From UBA8437 sp964646205 (GTDB taxonomy: Bacteria; Planctomycetota; Planctomycetia; Planctomycetales; Planctomycetaceae): 64,000 nucleotides of DNA. The translations under genes were made by a program, and so were the position numbers. The stretch covers positions 1 through 64,000 of the forward strand of contig CAZYAZ010000018.1 of NCBI GenBank assembly GCA_964646205.1, in the 5' to 3' direction. Numbering within the stretch: the stretch's first letter is position 1; every line of letters begins with the position of its first letter. Below the pieces are notes generated by a model. It was not told the DNA's origin and ran no database searches. It was given only the letters and a program-made list of their open reading frames with translations. Of this stretch, positions 30,097 through 39,860 are shown one piece after another.

Positions 30097-33000
30097 CTAG
30101 CGGATCTTGCCCAGTTCCGAGAGAAACCGGACGAGGTCGAGCAACTGTTCGCGAGACAATACGGCGGTCAGCCCGGTGGGCATCACGCTCCCGGTCACTT
30201 TCTTGACCTCGATGCTCGCCCTCTTGATGGTCACCAGTTTCTTGGTCGCCGGATCCTCCAGCACCAGGTCACCACTTGCCTGGCCCGCCTTGGTCTTGCG
30301 TTCGTATCCCTGGTGAATCTTGCCGTCATCGGTGACCACCTGGACGGCCGAGAACCCCTCCTTGACCTGTCGATTGGGCCACAACAGTTCCTCGGCAATT
30401 CGCTCGGCAGACAACGTGGTCCCAATCGCAGTCAGATCGGGACCAACCGTTCCTCCACTGCCGCCCACCTTGTGACACGAGACACAGGCCAGGCTCTTGA
30501 ACAACACGCTGCCACGCGACATCACGCCGGACCGGGCCGCCTCTGAGACCAGTGTCTTGACATACTGCTGGCTGTAATCCGGAGCCCTGGCCGAGGCGCC
30601 CAGGGCGGAGTTGAATGCACCAATCAATTCCCGATCGGAATGACCGGTCGAGAACAACGATTTCAACAACTGCCTGGCCACGTCCGGCTTCAACTTGCGC
30701 GAGCCCAGGGCGACGGCCAGTGTCCGCGCACCGCCGGCCCGGTTCACGAATGCGGCCAGGGTGGCCGTCGTGTCGTCGGCCTCCAGCTTGCTCTCATCGA
30801 ACAACCCGGCGGCCCTCGCTGCGGCCTGCTGCAGATCGATGGACACCAGTGCTCGAACAGCCGCTGATCGCAACGGCAGCGGAAACGGAGCCACCGAAAA
30901 TTTCTCGAGCAGGTCACCGGTGGCAGGCACCTTCAAGACCACCAGGGCCTGGAAGGCTGCCTCGCGGACCGGCACAGGCCGCTGTCCATTGCGAGCAATC
31001 TCCAGGATGTCGTCCGTCACGGAAGTCACGTTCCAGAGACCGGCCAACTCCAGTGAACGGGCTCGCACCGCAGCATGTTCTGTTGTGATCAGTTTCCGCA
31101 GCAAAACGGCCAGGTCTCCGGAGGGCCGCACTTTGCGGAACCTCGCCACATCGACCAAACGACTCAAAGAGTCGGCATGCAACGCCGCGTCATAGCGTCC
31201 ATCTCGAACGAAACGTGCCTCCCGGAGTCCGTACTCGGTGAGTTCATCCGGACCACCGACGGCCAACACGGCCGAGATGGCTGCCCCGGTGGTTTTCCTG
31301 TCCAGGTCCTCGCCATCCAACAGCCGCTTCAGGCTCACCAGGGCATCTCGGCCACCGACCTCGTTCAACACCGCCGCCAGGTGGCTGGGACGTTGAAACG
31401 ACACCTGTCCCCTGCGGAAAGCGGGCATCCAGTGAGGCACCAGGTGGTGGACCGCCTGCTTGAAGGCGTAATCAATCCAGCCATCTCTTGGCTTGTCGAC
31501 CACGCGGGCGACGACCTCGATCGAGCGTGGCGAGGGAATCGCCGCACAGGCCATCAACGCCTCCATCCGCACCTGGGGATGCTCATCCAACACCCGTGGT
31601 GCCAATCTCGCCAGTGGATCATCGAGCCGATCGTGCCACCGGCCCGTCACGCGAGCCGCATAGGCCCGCGCCCGGTGGTCGGTGGCCTGGAGCAGCCGAT
31701 CGAGTAATCCAGATCGAACCGTCTCGATGGTCTCGTACGCGCCCAGGGCCTCGTACAGGTGGTGTTCGTGGCGAGGATCCTTCGGATCCAGTGAAACAAC
31801 CCACTGGTCCAGCGCCTCCGCACTGGCGACCCGATCCCGATTCGTCAGGGCGCGCTTGGCCTGGTACCGGGACCAGTGTTCCGGGGACTTCAACGTCTCC
31901 AGCACGACGCCAACCGGAGCCTTCGACAGGTCCGGTGGCCTGGGGACCGCGGGGGTCGAGTCGGTATGGGCCAGCCGCCAGATTCTCCCGTGAGCCTTGT
32001 CTCGGGTCGGATCACGATAGGCATCGTCCTGGTGGCACGTGATGGGGTTGTACCAGTCGACGACATAGATCGCTCCATCGGGTCCCTGCTTGACGTCAAC
32101 CGGACGAAAATTGCGATGACGCGACTGCAGGATCGGATCCTTCCATTGCAGGGTGAATCCCGCTCCATCCTGGTGGACCGAAAACCGTTTCACACGATTC
32201 GGCTTGAAGTCGCCGATCACGAAATCGCCCCGCAACGACTCTGGCACCCCCCGACCGTCCAGGTACCCGATGCCGCAATATCCACCCGGCTTGCCGATTC
32301 GTCGCAGTTTCAGCTTGTGGGTCGTCGGCACCTGTCCAGGCGAGAGGTAGGTCACGCCTCCGGCACCATCGACACTGAAAATCTGTCCCCAGCCGTTGAA
32401 GGCCACGCCCCAGGGATTGCCCGGTCCCATCAAATCGTCCAGCAGCGGATCCAATTGCAGCCGCAGTGGCCTGAATCGATAAAACCCCGCCTGGAACAGG
32501 TTGCTGGATCCCCACGGGGTCTCGACCCGGGACTCACACCCGTCTCCCTGGCCGAAATACAATTCCCCACCGGGACTCCAGACAAACGAGTTGATCGTCT
32601 GGTGCGAGTCTCCATTTCCGAATCCACCCAACACCACGCGCCGCCGGTCGGCCCGGCCATCGTCATCGGTATCTTCCAGGAACAGGATCTCGGTGTTCTG
32701 TCCGACATACAGTCCGCCATCACCCCATTCCATTCCGGTCGGGATATTCAGCCCTCGGGCGAACACCGTTGACGTATCGGCCGCGCCGTCGCCGTCGGTG
32801 TCCTCCAGGCAGATGATCTTGTCATCCGGCACATCGCCGGGGAACACGTGGGGATACGTGGTGGTCACTGCCACGTACATTCGCCCCGCCGGGTCCCATC
32901 TCATGGCGATCGGCGAGGTCAGCCCCTGGCTGTCTGACGCAAACAGGTTGACCTGAAAACCACGAGGAACCACGAACGAAGCCAGTTCCGCCTTGATGTT

Positions 33001-33972
33001 GGCCTGAGGCGCCTTGTGAAGGACCTCGGGAGCAGGCCGATTGTGTCCGGGATCTTTCTTGCCCCCGGCAATGGCCCACACACGTTGCTCGGCACGCTGG
33101 ATCAACGGAAGGAGCCGCTGCCACTCCTCGCGAAATGGTATGTAGTCGGCTCCTCCCCGTGTGAACTGCCGACGGGAATCATCTCCGTAGAGCAATTTCC
33201 AATTGGCCGGTCGCCAGTAGTCGTACCACAACCGGTGTTTTTCAATGACGGCCTGTCTCAGCGGTTCGAGGATCTTCTCGCCGGGAAACTCCACCCCCAA
33301 CTGGGCGGCTATTGCATGAGCCACGTGCGCCTGAGCCGAGGGCTTGATGTGCATGCCGTTGTCGGTCAATCCGGTCCGTGACCGGGAAAACAGATCCACC
33401 AGCAGCAGCCCCCTTTGGGCCGCCAGGTCCGAGATGGCTTTCACATACAACGCGAGATCATCGTTTCGTGTCGACAGGTCCGGGATCAACCGGCTGGGTG
33501 GTGCCTCGAACGGAGACGGAGTGACCAGGACCACCAGCCGGGCCTGTTTTTGCCACGAGGCGACCAGTTCTCCGTAAGCCCTGGAGAACCGTTCCAGCCC
33601 CTCACGTCCCGCCAGGGATTCGACCTGTCCGAACTGCGAGATGACGACCGTGGTGCCGACACGTCGGAACTGTTCGTCACGGTTCCCAAACCCGTCGGGC
33701 CGCCACCGTTCGACGACAGTCCCCAGGCCAAACACCGTGTCGGCCTCCCAGGACAGGTCGCGGAATTTCGGCTGCACCGACGCGAACGTCCGGGTCAGCG
33801 CGGTTTCGAGGTAACCGGCCTGCTGCGACCGGACCATGTTGGTGCCACCGGCCAGGACAACCACATCATCCTTGACCAGCGTGAAGCGGTCGGCCGCTTC
33901 AAGTGAAATCGAACACGACATGGCGACGACACAACAAAGCAGTCGCACCACTCGAACAGTCTGCATACTCAT
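30097..33972 (-). CDS. PVC-type CxxCH haem protein: SGNH + GSDH-like propeller + HEAT + c-haem
   Basis: About 1,291 residues from ATG 33972, which opens a signal peptide (MSMQTVRVVRLLCCVVAMS); longer starts to 34044 are possible. Domains in order: an SGNH/GDSL-like region (about 25-260, VVVLAGGTNMVRS to DNGMHIKPSAQAHVAHAI); a membrane-bound-dehydrogenase-type beta-propeller (about 340-690, with DTDGDGAADTSTVFARGLN, EDTDDDGRADRRRVV and FVIGDFKPNRVKRF); HEAT-like helical repeats (about 700-1130); and a C-terminal cytochrome-c-like domain with CVSCHKVGG near 1162 and distal Met in GSVMPTGL. Such proteins are abundant in Planctomycetes and are presumed periplasmic oxidoreductases acting on sugars. 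Its substrate is unknown. It is divergent from the GDPD gene at 34149. Confidence 0.92.
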   Translation of the reverse strand: MSMQTVRVVRLLCCVVAMSCSISLEAADRFTLVKDDVVVLAGGTNMVRSQQAGYLETALTRTFASVQPKFRDLSWEADTVFGLGTVVERWRPDGFGNRDEQFRRVGTTVVISQFGQVESLAGREGLERFSRAYGELVASWQKQARLVVLVTPSPFEAPPSRLIPDLSTRNDDLALYVKAISDLAAQRGLLLVDLFSRSRTGLTDNGMHIKPSAQAHVAHAIAAQLGVEFPGEKILEPLRQAVIEKHRLWYDYWRPANWKLLYGDDSRRQFTRGGADYIPFREEWQRLLPLIQRAEQRVWAIAGGKKDPGHNRPAPEVLHKAPQANIKAELASFVVPRGFQVNLFASDSQGLTSPIAMRWDPAGRMYVAVTTTYPHVFPGDVPDDKIICLEDTDGDGAADTSTVFARGLNIPTGMEWGDGGLYVGQNTEILFLEDTDDDGRADRRRVVLGGFGNGDSHQTINSFVWSPGGELYFGQGDGCESRVETPWGSSNLFQAGFYRFRPLRLQLDPLLDDLMGPGNPWGVAFNGWGQIFSVDGAGGVTYLSPGQVPTTHKLKLRRIGKPGGYCGIGYLDGRGVPESLRGDFVIGDFKPNRVKRFSVHQDGAGFTLQWKDPILQSRHRNFRPVDVKQGPDGAIYVVDWYNPITCHQDDAYRDPTRDKAHGRIWRLAHTDSTPAVPRPPDLSKAPVGVVLETLKSPEHWSRYQAKRALTNRDRVASAEALDQWVVSLDPKDPRHEHHLYEALGAYETIETVRSGLLDRLLQATDHRARAYAARVTGRWHDRLDDPLARLAPRVLDEHPQVRMEALMACAAIPSPRSIEVVARVVDKPRDGWIDYAFKQAVHHLVPHWMPAFRRGQVSFQRPSHLAAVLNEVGGRDALVSLKRLLDGEDLDRKTTGAAISAVLAVGGPDELTEYGLREARFVRDGRYDAALHADSLSRLVDVARFRKVRPSGDLAVLLRKLITTEHAAVRARSLELAGLWNVTSVTDDILEIARNGQRPVPVREAAFQALVVLKVPATGDLLEKFSVAPFPLPLRSAAVRALVSIDLQQAAARAAGLFDESKLEADDTTATLAAFVNRAGGARTLAVALGSRKLKPDVARQLLKSLFSTGHSDRELIGAFNSALGASARAPDYSQQYVKTLVSEAARSGVMSRGSVLFKSLACVSCHKVGGSGGTVGPDLTAIGTTLSAERIAEELLWPNRQVKEGFSAVQVVTDDGKIHQGYERKTKAGQASGDLVLEDPATKKLVTIKRASIEVKKVTGSVMPTGLTAVLSREQLLDLVRFLSELGKIR

Positions 33973-34148
33973 TCGGACAGCCCACTGGATCACCTTGGCG
34001 AACTCAACATAAGAGGAACCAGCGTCGCGTTCCATGGCAGCCACTGTCGAAATCTCGATTCCATTGCCCCGGTTCGCATGTGTCTCGCCCAGCGGTTAGG
34101 CTCCAGCCAACAGGTCTTTCCTCACCACGCACGCCAGACAGGTCCACC

Positions 34149-34988
34149 ATGCCATTCGCTCTCCACTTGCGTTGCCGCAACCGGTTCGCCGCAGTCATTG
34201 CAGTTCTTTCCGCGGTTTCACCGATCCTGGTCGCACAACAGGCTTCCGTCGCCGGCGAGCCGATCCTGCTTTCGCACCGGGGCCTGGTCCGCCATGCGCC
34301 CGAGAATACGATTCCGGCCTTCGAGGCTGCCGTGGCACTGGGAGCCTCGATCGAACTGGATGTCTACCAGACCCGGGACGGTGAACTTGTCGTGATCCAC
34401 GACAACACCGTCGACCGGACCACCAACGGCACGGGGACCGTCGGCGACATGACGCTGGCCCAGATCCGGAAACTCGACGCGGGCAGTTGGTTTCATCCCC
34501 GGTTCCAGGGGCTGAAGGTTCCGACGCTCGACGAGGCCTTCCGGGTCATCAAGAAACGACAACGCGCTCCAATCACGATCGCGCTGAACATGAAAGTCAT
34601 CTCTCCTCGTATCGAGGAGAAGATCGTCAAGCTGGTCAAAAAACACGATCTCTTCGATCAACTTTTCGCGTTCGGCCAACCGGCCGATTCCAGTCGACGA
34701 TTCAAGGCTGCCAACCGCAGGCTGAAGACCACCATCGTCAAGATCTACGACTCCGCACAGTTTGCCGCGGCACTGAAAGACCCGCTGGGCGATTGTCTCT
34801 GGGTCGGCTTCGTCCCCAGTCGCGAGGAAATGAAACAGGCTCATCAACTGAAGAAGCAGGTCTGGTTGAGCCTGAAGATCGGCGATCGTCGGCCCGACAT
34901 CTGGGACAAGGCCCGCGACAGTGGCATGGACGGAATCTGTACCGACTGGGCACTGGAATGTCGTCTGCACTGGCGAAGCACCCGATAA
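34149..34988 (+). CDS. Secreted glycerophosphodiester phosphodiesterase-family protein
   Basis: 279 residues with a signal peptide (about 1-37). The GDPD catalytic signature is intact: SHRGLVRHAPENTIPAF (HRG plus PENT), ELDVYQTRDGELVVIHD (metal-binding Glu/Asp and catalytic His), then TVDRTTNGTG and PTLDEAF. The enzyme family hydrolyses glycerophosphodiesters to glycerol-3-phosphate and an alcohol. The Glu pair usual in the middle of the barrel (LNIELK-type) is replaced here by ITIALNMKV, so substrate or metal use may differ. The C-terminus is slightly shortened and ends MDGICTDWALECRLHW. ATG 34149 follows the divergent spacer shared with the PVC haem gene. The next gene is 117 nt downstream. 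Confidence 0.88.
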   Translation: MPFALHLRCRNRFAAVIAVLSAVSPILVAQQASVAGEPILLSHRGLVRHAPENTIPAFEAAVALGASIELDVYQTRDGELVVIHDNTVDRTTNGTGTVGDMTLAQIRKLDAGSWFHPRFQGLKVPTLDEAFRVIKKRQRAPITIALNMKVISPRIEEKIVKLVKKHDLFDQLFAFGQPADSSRRFKAANRRLKTTIVKIYDSAQFAAALKDPLGDCLWVGFVPSREEMKQAHQLKKQVWLSLKIGDRRPDIWDKARDSGMDGICTDWALECRLHWRSTR

Positions 34989-35105
34989 TCGGCCGACACT
35001 GGTTGCGGGTGACCACTCGTTTGCAATCCAACCCGGTTTTGCGATTCCTCGACCGGGCTGACTTGGTAAACTGTCCGTGTTGTGTATTCGAAAGAAATCG
35101 GATCC

Positions 35106-36587
35106 ATGAAACCGAAAAATCCTGTTTCCCCCTGGCAGCACGCCCCGGTGTCTCGTCGCACGGCAGTCCAGGCCGGCGCGCTGGGACTGATGGGGCTGGG
35201 AACCAACCACCTGCACGCGTTGCAGGCAGCCGATTCGAAGCAGGTCGCTGCCGGCGCCGGATCGGCCAAGACGGTCCTCTACATATTTCTCTCCGGTGGT
35301 TTGGCGCAACAGGACAGCTTCGACCTGAAACCGGATGCTCCCGACGGCATTCGTGGAGAATTCAACCCGATCCAGACCGCGTCTCCCGGTGTGCAGATCT
35401 GCGAGCACCTGCCGGGCCTGGCTCAACGCAGCCGCCACTGGGGACTGGTCCGTTCGATGACTCACCGCACCAACGGTCACACGTTGGGGCACTACTTCAT
35501 GCTGACCGGCCGTTCGGGTTCCACTCCGGGCTTCAAGGGCGACCGGGTTCCGCGACCGACCGATTTCCCCTCGATCATGTCGGTGGCCGGCTACTCGCTC
35601 CCCCCGCAAAAAAACAATCTGCCACCGGCCATCGTGTTGCCCGAGCGGCTTGTCCACTGGCAGGGTGGCACCATCCCCGGACTCTACGGAGGCCTGATGG
35701 GGGCTCAACGTGACCCCTACTTCATCGAAGCCTCCCCGTACGGAAACCCCCTGTGGCGAGGTGCTTATCCGGGTTTCTCGATTTCCGATTCGACCCGGAA
35801 GCCGCCGAAGGATCCCGACGCCCGGGTCTTCCAGGCTCCCAGCCTGAAACTCCCGGCCGGGTTGACCCGTGGTCGTCTCGATGCCCGACGGACCCTGCTG
35901 GGCACACTCGACGACCAGCGTCGCAAGTTGGCCGATTCGGCCGAAGCCCAGTCCTACGACCGGGAACGCGAATCGGCGATCTCCCTGCTCACCAACCCCA
36001 GGGTACGTAACGCCTTCGACGTGACCCGGGCCGATGCCAGGACCCAGGAGCGGTACGGGGCCAACAGCTTCGGCTGGTCGCTGTTGATGGCCTATCGACT
36101 GACCGAGGCCGGCGTCCCCTTGATCCAGGTCAACCTGGGCAACAACGAGACCTGGGACACGCACGGCGAGGCATTCTCGCGGTTCAAAAACCAGCTCTTC
36201 CCACCCACCGACCGCGCCCTGTGTGCGCTGCTCGATGACCTGGAATCCAGCGGCCTGCTCGATTCGACACTGATCGTGATGGCCGGTGAGTTCGGTCGTA
36301 CGCCCAAGCTCTCGACACTCGAGAAAGTGTTCTACAAGCCCGGCCGTGACCACTGGGGAGCAGTGCAAACGGTGTTCTTTGCCGGAGGTGGCGTTCGAGG
36401 AGGGACGGTTGTCGGCAGTTCTGACTCCATCGCCGGTTACCCGGCCTCGTCACCGCAAAAACCCGAGAACATGGCCGCAACGATGTATCACGCTCTGGGC
36501 ATCCCACACACCGCCGCCTGGAAGGACGAACTCGATCGTCCCCACCACATCTACCACGGCGACCCGATCTACGAACTGCTTGGGTAA
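35106..36587 (+). CDS. DUF1501 protein (Tat-exported)
   Basis: 493 residues from ATG 35106; an in-frame GTG at 35082 is the alternative. The Tat motif VSRRTAVQAGALGLMGLG follows about 16 residues in. Blocks: TVLYIFLSGGLAQQDSFDLK, HRTNGHTLGHYFMLTGRSG, IVMAGEFGRTPKLSTLEK and GRDHWGAVQTVFFAGGGV. It is closest in style to the gene at 28696. The sialidase-like gene follows after 82 nt on the same strand and may be co-transcribed. Confidence 0.92.
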   Translation: MKPKNPVSPWQHAPVSRRTAVQAGALGLMGLGTNHLHALQAADSKQVAAGAGSAKTVLYIFLSGGLAQQDSFDLKPDAPDGIRGEFNPIQTASPGVQICEHLPGLAQRSRHWGLVRSMTHRTNGHTLGHYFMLTGRSGSTPGFKGDRVPRPTDFPSIMSVAGYSLPPQKNNLPPAIVLPERLVHWQGGTIPGLYGGLMGAQRDPYFIEASPYGNPLWRGAYPGFSISDSTRKPPKDPDARVFQAPSLKLPAGLTRGRLDARRTLLGTLDDQRRKLADSAEAQSYDRERESAISLLTNPRVRNAFDVTRADARTQERYGANSFGWSLLMAYRLTEAGVPLIQVNLGNNETWDTHGEAFSRFKNQLFPPTDRALCALLDDLESSGLLDSTLIVMAGEFGRTPKLSTLEKVFYKPGRDHWGAVQTVFFAGGGVRGGTVVGSSDSIAGYPASSPQKPENMAATMYHALGIPHTAAWKDELDRPHHIYHGDPIYELLG

Positions 36588-36669
36588 ATTGGCCCGGCCC
36601 TGCTTCCGGCACAGGCCAGCACAGATCCCGCCAACCGTGACGGAACCGGACCGCTTGGAATTCTTCTCC

Positions 36670-37848
36670 GTGAAGTATTTTCTCGTCGCCTGCCTGCTGT
36701 GCGCCACGGCACACGCTGCCGATCCGCCAGCTATCGTCGAAGTGCCCTGCCCGGCAGCCGGAAACAGTGGCGAACCCAACCTGCTGCGAGGATCCGACGG
36801 CCGACTGTACCTCAGTTGGATCGAGCGAGGTCCCCAACGGATGGCCACCCTGAAGTATTCGCACTGGGACACGGGCAACTGGTCCCAGCCAAGACGCATC
36901 GCCGCCGGTGACAACTGGTTCGTCAACTGGGCCGACTTTCCGTCGCTGTGCGCGTTGCCCGATGGAACCCTGGTTGCCCACTGGCTCCAGAAAAGCTCGG
37001 CAGGAACGTACTCCTATGACGTCAAGCTGAGTCTCTCGCACAACCACGGACGATCCTGGTCGAAACCCGTTTCACCACACCGTGACGGCACGCCCACCGA
37101 GCACGGCTTCGTGTCGATCGTTCCGGTGGACCAAAAGACCTTTGGGGTCTTCTGGCTCGATGGGCGGAAGATGGTCGTCAAGGGAGGGGAGATGGCATTG
37201 CGTTACTGCACGCTGGGACGCGATGGACGTTTGGGCATCGAGCAAGTTGTCGACCAGCGGGTCTGCGAGTGCTGCCAAACCGGTGCGGTGGTCCTGGACA
37301 ACGGCGACCCATTCGTCGTGTTTCGAGACCGGCTGGCTGGCGAGGTCCGCGACATCACCTCCTCGACCCTGAACGCCGGGCGGGTGCGACGATCTCGAAG
37401 AGTGCATGCCGACAACTGGGTAATCCAGGGCTGCCCGGTCAACGGCCCGTCGGTCGACACCCGCGGCAAGTCGGTGGCAGTCGCGTGGTTCACCGACGTC
37501 GAAAAACACCCGGAGGTCCGGGTGCGATTCTCTCGAGATTCGGCGACCACGTTCGGCCAGACGATTCGCGTTGACGACGGTGGGTCGGCCGGACGGGTCG
37601 ACATCACCCTGACCGACACCAACACCGCCGCAGTGTCATGGCTGAAGGTCGACGGCAAGGCTGCCGAAATTCGCTGGCGAGTGGTTCATCGCGATGGAAC
37701 GATGACACCGTCTCGACGGCTGACGGCGACCCTGGCAAGCCGTTCGTCAGGCTTCCCGCGGATGGAGCAACTCGGCGACGACCTGTTCTTTGCCTGGACC
37801 GCAGCCGTCAAGCCGCCACGGATTCACACCGCTCGCGTGGCTCACTAA
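36670..37848 (+). CDS. Secreted sialidase-like (BNR) beta-propeller protein
   Basis: 392 residues from GTG 36670, giving a short signal peptide MKYFLVACLLCATAHA. The open frame extends upstream into the DUF1501 gene and is not used. BNR/Asp-box-like repeats include SLSHNHGRSWSKPV and FSRDSATTFGQTI, typical of six-bladed sialidase-like propellers. An unusual Cys cluster VCECCQTGAVV lies at about 198-208. The family contains exo-sialidases but also many proteins of unknown activity; the catalytic Arg triad cannot be confirmed by eye. Presumably periplasmic or secreted and possibly involved in glycan degradation with the neighbouring DUF1501 protein. Confidence 0.82.
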   Translation: MKYFLVACLLCATAHAADPPAIVEVPCPAAGNSGEPNLLRGSDGRLYLSWIERGPQRMATLKYSHWDTGNWSQPRRIAAGDNWFVNWADFPSLCALPDGTLVAHWLQKSSAGTYSYDVKLSLSHNHGRSWSKPVSPHRDGTPTEHGFVSIVPVDQKTFGVFWLDGRKMVVKGGEMALRYCTLGRDGRLGIEQVVDQRVCECCQTGAVVLDNGDPFVVFRDRLAGEVRDITSSTLNAGRVRRSRRVHADNWVIQGCPVNGPSVDTRGKSVAVAWFTDVEKHPEVRVRFSRDSATTFGQTIRVDDGGSAGRVDITLTDTNTAAVSWLKVDGKAAEIRWRVVHRDGTMTPSRRLTATLASRSSGFPRMEQLGDDLFFAWTAAVKPPRIHTARVAH

Positions 37849-37950
37849 GCCGGTCACCCAGGGATTCTTGATGCCCGTCTGAATTCGGCTTGGCAGACCG
37901 CGCGTTGATTCGGTGGTCATCCCGCCAGCAGGTCACTATGCTCCGCCGCC

Positions 37951-39843
37951 ATGGCGTCACGCAACTCACCACTGAACCCGAGTGTTCATTTTGACAACTT
38001 TCGCAATTGGCTGGAATTGGAAGGCGAGGCGGAACGGCAACGCATGGAGTCCCGCCGCAATCGCCTGACCCCGGCTGAAGCCGAACGCAGCGGCTCCACG
38101 CTGCTAAACATGGTAGTCACCAGTCACACGACCGGGCTGGGGGGGCGTTACCTGCTGACACTGCAGAAACGACACGCCCCCGAACGACTTCCCTGGCACC
38201 GTTTCCGGGTCGGCAGCCCCGTGTCGCTCTCCTCGGAACAGGATCACCGACCCTTGTCCGGTGTCGTCAGCGCCCGGCGTCGCGATCACATCGAGGTGGC
38301 GTTGAACAAGTGGCCCGAGGGCGACAGCTTCCGGGTCGACATGACTCCCGACGAGGTCACTCGCAAACGGCAACGCGAGGCAATGGATGCGGCGGAACAT
38401 GCCACCGGTCGGCTGGCCAAATTGCGAGACCTGTTGCTGTACCACGCCGACCCAGATTTTGGAGAGCCCCCGGAACCCGAGGGTGCCGAGCATCTCGACG
38501 ATTCACAACGCCAGGCGGTTGCCTTTGCACTCTCGGCCCAGGACCTGGCAATCATCCATGGGCCGCCGGGAACAGGAAAAACGACCACCGTGGTCGAGGT
38601 CATCCGTCAGGCCGTTGCCAACGGCGAACGGGTTCTGGCCTGTGCGCCCAGCAACACTGCCGTCGACAATCTTCTCGAACGGCTGATCGCCACCGGCGCC
38701 CGGGCCGTCCGACTGGGCCACCCGGCCCGGGTTCTCGAGGTCGTCCGCAGTCACACGCTGGACGCGCTTGTCGAACAGCACGACGCGAGCCCGGTGATCC
38801 AGGACATGCTCAAGGAAGCCGATCAACTCGAACGTCGCTCACGACGATTCACCCGCGCCCGCCCCGCCCCGGGCCAGAAGCACCAGCAACGAAAGGAGGC
38901 TCGTGAACTCCGACGACATGCGAGGATGCTCGAACAACACGCCATCAACCAACTGCTCGCCGACGCCGAGGTGATCTGCGCCACGGTCAGCTTCGATTTC
39001 CGGGTTCTCGACGAGAGTACATTCGACCTGCTGGTGATTGACGAGGCGTGCCAGAGCGTCGAACCGGGGTGCTGGATCCCGCTGCGGCACGTCCAACGCG
39101 TCGTGCTGGCCGGAGACCACTGCCAACTGCCACCCACAATCCTCTCACGCGATGCCGCACAGCAGGGACTGGATGTCAGCCTGATGCAGCGGCTGGTCGA
39201 ACACTTCGGCGACACCGTCACTCGCCAATTGACGGTCCAGTACCGCATGCACGAACAGATCATGCAGTTCTCGTCCGACCACTTCTACGACGGGACGTTG
39301 ACTGCCGACGATTCGGTAAAAACACACCTGCTCAACGACCTGCCGGATGTTGAGATCGACGGTCGAGACAACCAACCGGTCCTGTTCATCGACACGGCCG
39401 GAGCCGGATGGGACGAGCAAGTCGAACCCCAGGGCCTCAGCCGGCTCAACCCCCAGGAGGGCCAACTGGTGCTCGACCGGGTCACGGCATTGTGTGAGGG
39501 AGGAATCGCTCCCCGCGACATTGCCGTGATCGCTCCCTACGCCGCCCAGGTCCGCTGGTTGCGGCAGCACTGCCAGATCGATCACCTTGAGATCGACACC
39601 GTCGACGGATTCCAGGGCCGGGAAAAGGAGGCGGTCGTGATCTGTACCGTGCGATCCAACTCCGACGGCGAGGTCGGATTTCTCTCCGATTCCCGAAGAA
39701 TGAACGTCGCCCTGACCCGGGCCAGGCGACAGTTGACCCTCGTCGGCGACAGTGCGACGCTCGGAGCCGACCCGTTCTTTGCGAAGTTGCTCGAGTGGTT
39801 CGAAACGTCCGGGGCGTACCGATCGGTCTGGGAACTGACCTAG
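37951..39843 (+). CDS. Superfamily 1B (UPF1/IGHMBP2-like) DNA/RNA helicase
   Basis: 630 residues, no export signal, so cytoplasmic, unlike most neighbours. An N-terminal beta-barrel-like region (about 50-135) precedes the helicase core. Motifs: I GPPGTGKTTT (about 203), Ia CAPSNTAVDNL, II IDEACQ (about 363), III AGDHCQLPPTI, IV QYRMH, V VDGFQGREKE and VI MNVALTRARR. A charged coiled segment (about 290-325) lies between Ia and II, where UPF1-like helicases carry their stalk. ATP-driven unwinding of nucleic acid is expected; the specific role is unknown. It stands alone on the plus strand with a 102-nt upstream spacer and is convergent with the DUF1552 gene (17-nt gap). Confidence 0.92.
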   Translation: MASRNSPLNPSVHFDNFRNWLELEGEAERQRMESRRNRLTPAEAERSGSTLLNMVVTSHTTGLGGRYLLTLQKRHAPERLPWHRFRVGSPVSLSSEQDHRPLSGVVSARRRDHIEVALNKWPEGDSFRVDMTPDEVTRKRQREAMDAAEHATGRLAKLRDLLLYHADPDFGEPPEPEGAEHLDDSQRQAVAFALSAQDLAIIHGPPGTGKTTTVVEVIRQAVANGERVLACAPSNTAVDNLLERLIATGARAVRLGHPARVLEVVRSHTLDALVEQHDASPVIQDMLKEADQLERRSRRFTRARPAPGQKHQQRKEARELRRHARMLEQHAINQLLADAEVICATVSFDFRVLDESTFDLLVIDEACQSVEPGCWIPLRHVQRVVLAGDHCQLPPTILSRDAAQQGLDVSLMQRLVEHFGDTVTRQLTVQYRMHEQIMQFSSDHFYDGTLTADDSVKTHLLNDLPDVEIDGRDNQPVLFIDTAGAGWDEQVEPQGLSRLNPQEGQLVLDRVTALCEGGIAPRDIAVIAPYAAQVRWLRQHCQIDHLEIDTVDGFQGREKEAVVICTVRSNSDGEVGFLSDSRRMNVALTRARRQLTLVGDSATLGADPFFAKLLEWFETSGAYRSVWELT

Positions 39844-39860
39844 CGACCGCCCCGGCGGAA

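Noticed and set aside
34218..36368. 716-codon minus-strand open frame
   Set aside because: Antisense to the GDPD and DUF1501 genes, both with intact motifs.
37951..39843. Helicase as part of a defence island
   Set aside because: No nuclease, methyltransferase or other defence gene lies beside it; both neighbours are secreted degradative-type proteins.
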